From assembly GCF_003001695.1 (NCBI RefSeq), contig NZ_PVYX01000001.1:310001-374000 (forward strand): a DNA stretch of 64,000 bases, written 5' to 3'. This DNA is from Flagellimonas meridianipacifica (GTDB lineage Bacteria; Bacteroidota; Bacteroidia; Flavobacteriales; Flavobacteriaceae). Positions within the stretch are counted from its first letter, which is position 1; each line of letters starts with the position of its first letter. The translations under genes and the position numbers were made by a program. The notes beneath the pieces were generated by a model. The model worked only from the letters and a program-made list of their open reading frames with translations. It did not search any database and was not told where the DNA came from. Of the stretch, positions 62,790 through 64,000 are shown piece after piece.

Positions 62790-63308
62790 ATGGGAAAAAA
62801 GATAATGATAGTTGGATTGTTATTAGGAGTGTTGAATCTGGTGGGATGTGGAGCCTATAATTTTTCAGGAGCGGATATTGGTACAGCTCAAAGTTTCCAA
62901 GTGAACTTTTTTCAGAATTATGCCGATCAAAGTCCGAGCTCTATCATTGTACCTAGTTTGGACAGGGATTTTACATTGGCTCTTCAAGACCAAATCAACA
63001 ATTTGACCAGTCTTTCGTTGACAGGAAGCAATGGAGATCTTCTCTATGAAGGAGAAATTGTAGAGTATCGGGTTACTCCCATGACCGCTACATCTGATCA
63101 GCTGACGGCACAAAACCGTTTGACTATGAGCGTTAATGTGCGCTTTTTCAATAAAACCAAGGAAGATTCGGATTTTGAAAAACGATTTTCCTTCTTCTTT
63201 GATTTTGATGCCTCAGCATCTTTGACCTCCATACAGGCTCAGGCGCATGAGGAACTTTTTGAACGCTTGACCCAGGATATCTTTAATGCCTCACTAGGTA
63301 ATTGGTAA
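62790..63308 (+). CDS. lptE: LPS assembly lipoprotein LptE
   Basis: A 172-residue lipoprotein (lipobox NLVGC, C20) with the usual start of Bacteroidota LptE, GAYNFSGADIGTAQSFQV, a central beta-alpha segment (LYEGEIVEYRVTPM, LTMSVNVRFFNKT) and a C-terminal amphipathic helix (QAQAHEELFERLTQDIF). It should sit with LptD in the outer membrane and help to place lipopolysaccharide on the surface. It follows the sigma-54 activator by 24 bases. Confidence 0.92.
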   Translation: MGKKIMIVGLLLGVLNLVGCGAYNFSGADIGTAQSFQVNFFQNYADQSPSSIIVPSLDRDFTLALQDQINNLTSLSLTGSNGDLLYEGEIVEYRVTPMTATSDQLTAQNRLTMSVNVRFFNKTKEDSDFEKRFSFFFDFDASASLTSIQAQAHEELFERLTQDIFNASLGNW

Positions 63309-63314
63309 CTCTTT

Positions 63315-64000
63315 ATGAACGTTTCGGATTTTTTACATATTCTTCGAAAGTCAAACACTATTCTATCTCCCCAACAAACACGGGAATTGGAAGATATAAT
63401 TGCTGAATACCCCTATTTTCAGGCAGCTCGGGCACTGCACTTAAAGGGTTTGAAAAATCTTGATAGCTACAAATATAATAGTGCCCTCAAAGCAACTGCC
63501 GCCCATACCACGGATAGGGACGTGCTTTTCGATTACATTACTTCCAACGAATTTGTTCAAAACAACATTGCCGATTCCATAGCGGGCAGGGCTCCAAAAC
63601 TGGAAGAAAAAGAAATAGTGTCTGAAGAAATTGAACCAAATCCAGACACAGAGATTTTTATTCCAGAGTCTGAGGAGAAGCCCTTACCACAGAACATTCA
63701 GGATGCAGAGCAGATTTTGGACCCAAAGCTCTTTGCTTCTAAAGAACCTAAACCTCGAACCGAAGTACAAGTTGGAGACGAAGAGGATGCCGAAACCCAA
63801 CTAGGCATAGGCAAACCCTTAAGCTTTACGAAAAGTGAAAAACACTCTTTCGTTGAATGGTTGCAATTAACTTCTGATGAAACAACCAAAGCGATTGATG
63901 TGGTAGAACCCATCGAAATAGACAAAAAAAGGAAGTTTGAACTTTTGGATAAGTTTATAGAAAACAATCCTAAAATTGTTCCAAAAGAAGAATCCCAGGC
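63315..64000 (+). CDS. hypothetical protein, partial at right edge
   Basis: An ATG at 63315, six bases after the lptE stop, opens a frame that runs to the window end (228 codons). The N-terminal 75 residues look folded and helical (MNVSDFLHILRKSNTILSP, LEDIIAEYPYFQAARALHLKGL); the following part is acidic and low in hydrophobic residues (EEKEIVSEEIEPNPDTEIF) and is probably a disordered linker. The pattern is known from proteins encoded between lptE and secG in flavobacteria, whose role is not established. Confidence 0.75.
   Translation, partial: MNVSDFLHILRKSNTILSPQQTRELEDIIAEYPYFQAARALHLKGLKNLDSYKYNSALKATAAHTTDRDVLFDYITSNEFVQNNIADSIAGRAPKLEEKEIVSEEIEPNPDTEIFIPESEEKPLPQNIQDAEQILDPKLFASKEPKPRTEVQVGDEEDAETQLGIGKPLSFTKSEKHSFVEWLQLTSDETTKAIDVVEPIEIDKKRKFELLDKFIENNPKIVPKEESQ

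Noticed and set aside
1-64000. CRISPR arrays, rRNA genes or insertion sequences
   Set aside because: No regularly spaced repeats, rRNA-like sequence or transposase frames were seen in the window.

Overview
The window comes from a member of the Bacteroidota, almost certainly a gliding flavobacterium (family Flavobacteriaceae). The complete gldK-gldL-gldM-gldN cluster lies behind topA and an arginase-like gene. Lipoproteins carry acidic residues right after the lipid-bearing cysteine, there are DUF6090, DUF983 and Bacteroidota-type integrase proteins, and Shine-Dalgarno signals are mostly weak. The genus cannot be fixed from the sequence; a marine Muricauda/Flagellimonas-like organism would fit.

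Region 1 (1-7.1 kb) looks like the right part of an integrated mobile island. It holds the 5' part of a secreted repeat protein (left edge), two small unknown genes, a three-gene minus-strand set (Crp-type regulator, SRPBCC protein, DUF1905 protein), a mobilisation module (MobC-like protein, HxHxH relaxase, membrane/coiled-coil protein) and a tyrosine integrase. The integrase abuts a 3' fragment of an initiator tRNA-Met gene that still has its terminator, so this is the right attachment site; no intact tRNA is visible to the left, so the island probably continues outside the window. The mobilisation genes are bracketed by two 94-base inverted copies of an oriT-like element (3667-3760 and 5563-5656) that share an IncP-type GGATCCTG core and a stem whose two arms have changed together.

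Region 2 (7.3-31.4 kb) is a uronate/pectin utilisation locus in four transcription units: uxaB-uxaC-lacI (minus); TonB receptor, beta-helix lipoprotein, enolase-superfamily enzyme, GH28, alpha/alpha-toroid lipoprotein, GH28, GH2 (plus); uxaA-SDR-uxuA (minus); kdgK-kdgA-TRAP transporter (plus). Surface GH28 and GH2 enzymes should release galacturonate and glucuronate, the TonB receptor and TRAP system import them, UxaC/UxaB/UxaA and UxaC/SDR/UxuA convert both to 2-keto-3-deoxygluconate, and KdgK/KdgA feed glycolysis. Palindromes of the type TTGTGCAATCGATTGCACAA sit in front of the units and are the likely operators of the local LacI-family repressor. No SusD partner, pectate lyase or KduI/KduD gene is present.

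Region 3 (31.6-49.1 kb) is mixed: a DUF6090 protein, a SigZ-type sigma factor convergent with a DUF4405 membrane protein and a small secreted protein, a secreted unknown, a GMC oxidoreductase with its Tat-type small subunit, a CPXCG protein, a TolC/RND/adaptor efflux operon, a leucine-rich repeat protein, an ABC-F ATPase, a DUF983 protein and an FAD-dependent oxidoreductase.

Region 4 (49.2-64 kb) is core genome: gldNMLK (gliding/type IX secretion motor and ring), the arginase-like protein, topA, an LVIVD-type surface lipoprotein, a membrane protein, then miaB, a sigma-54 activator, lptE and the start of an unidentified gene that runs off the right edge.
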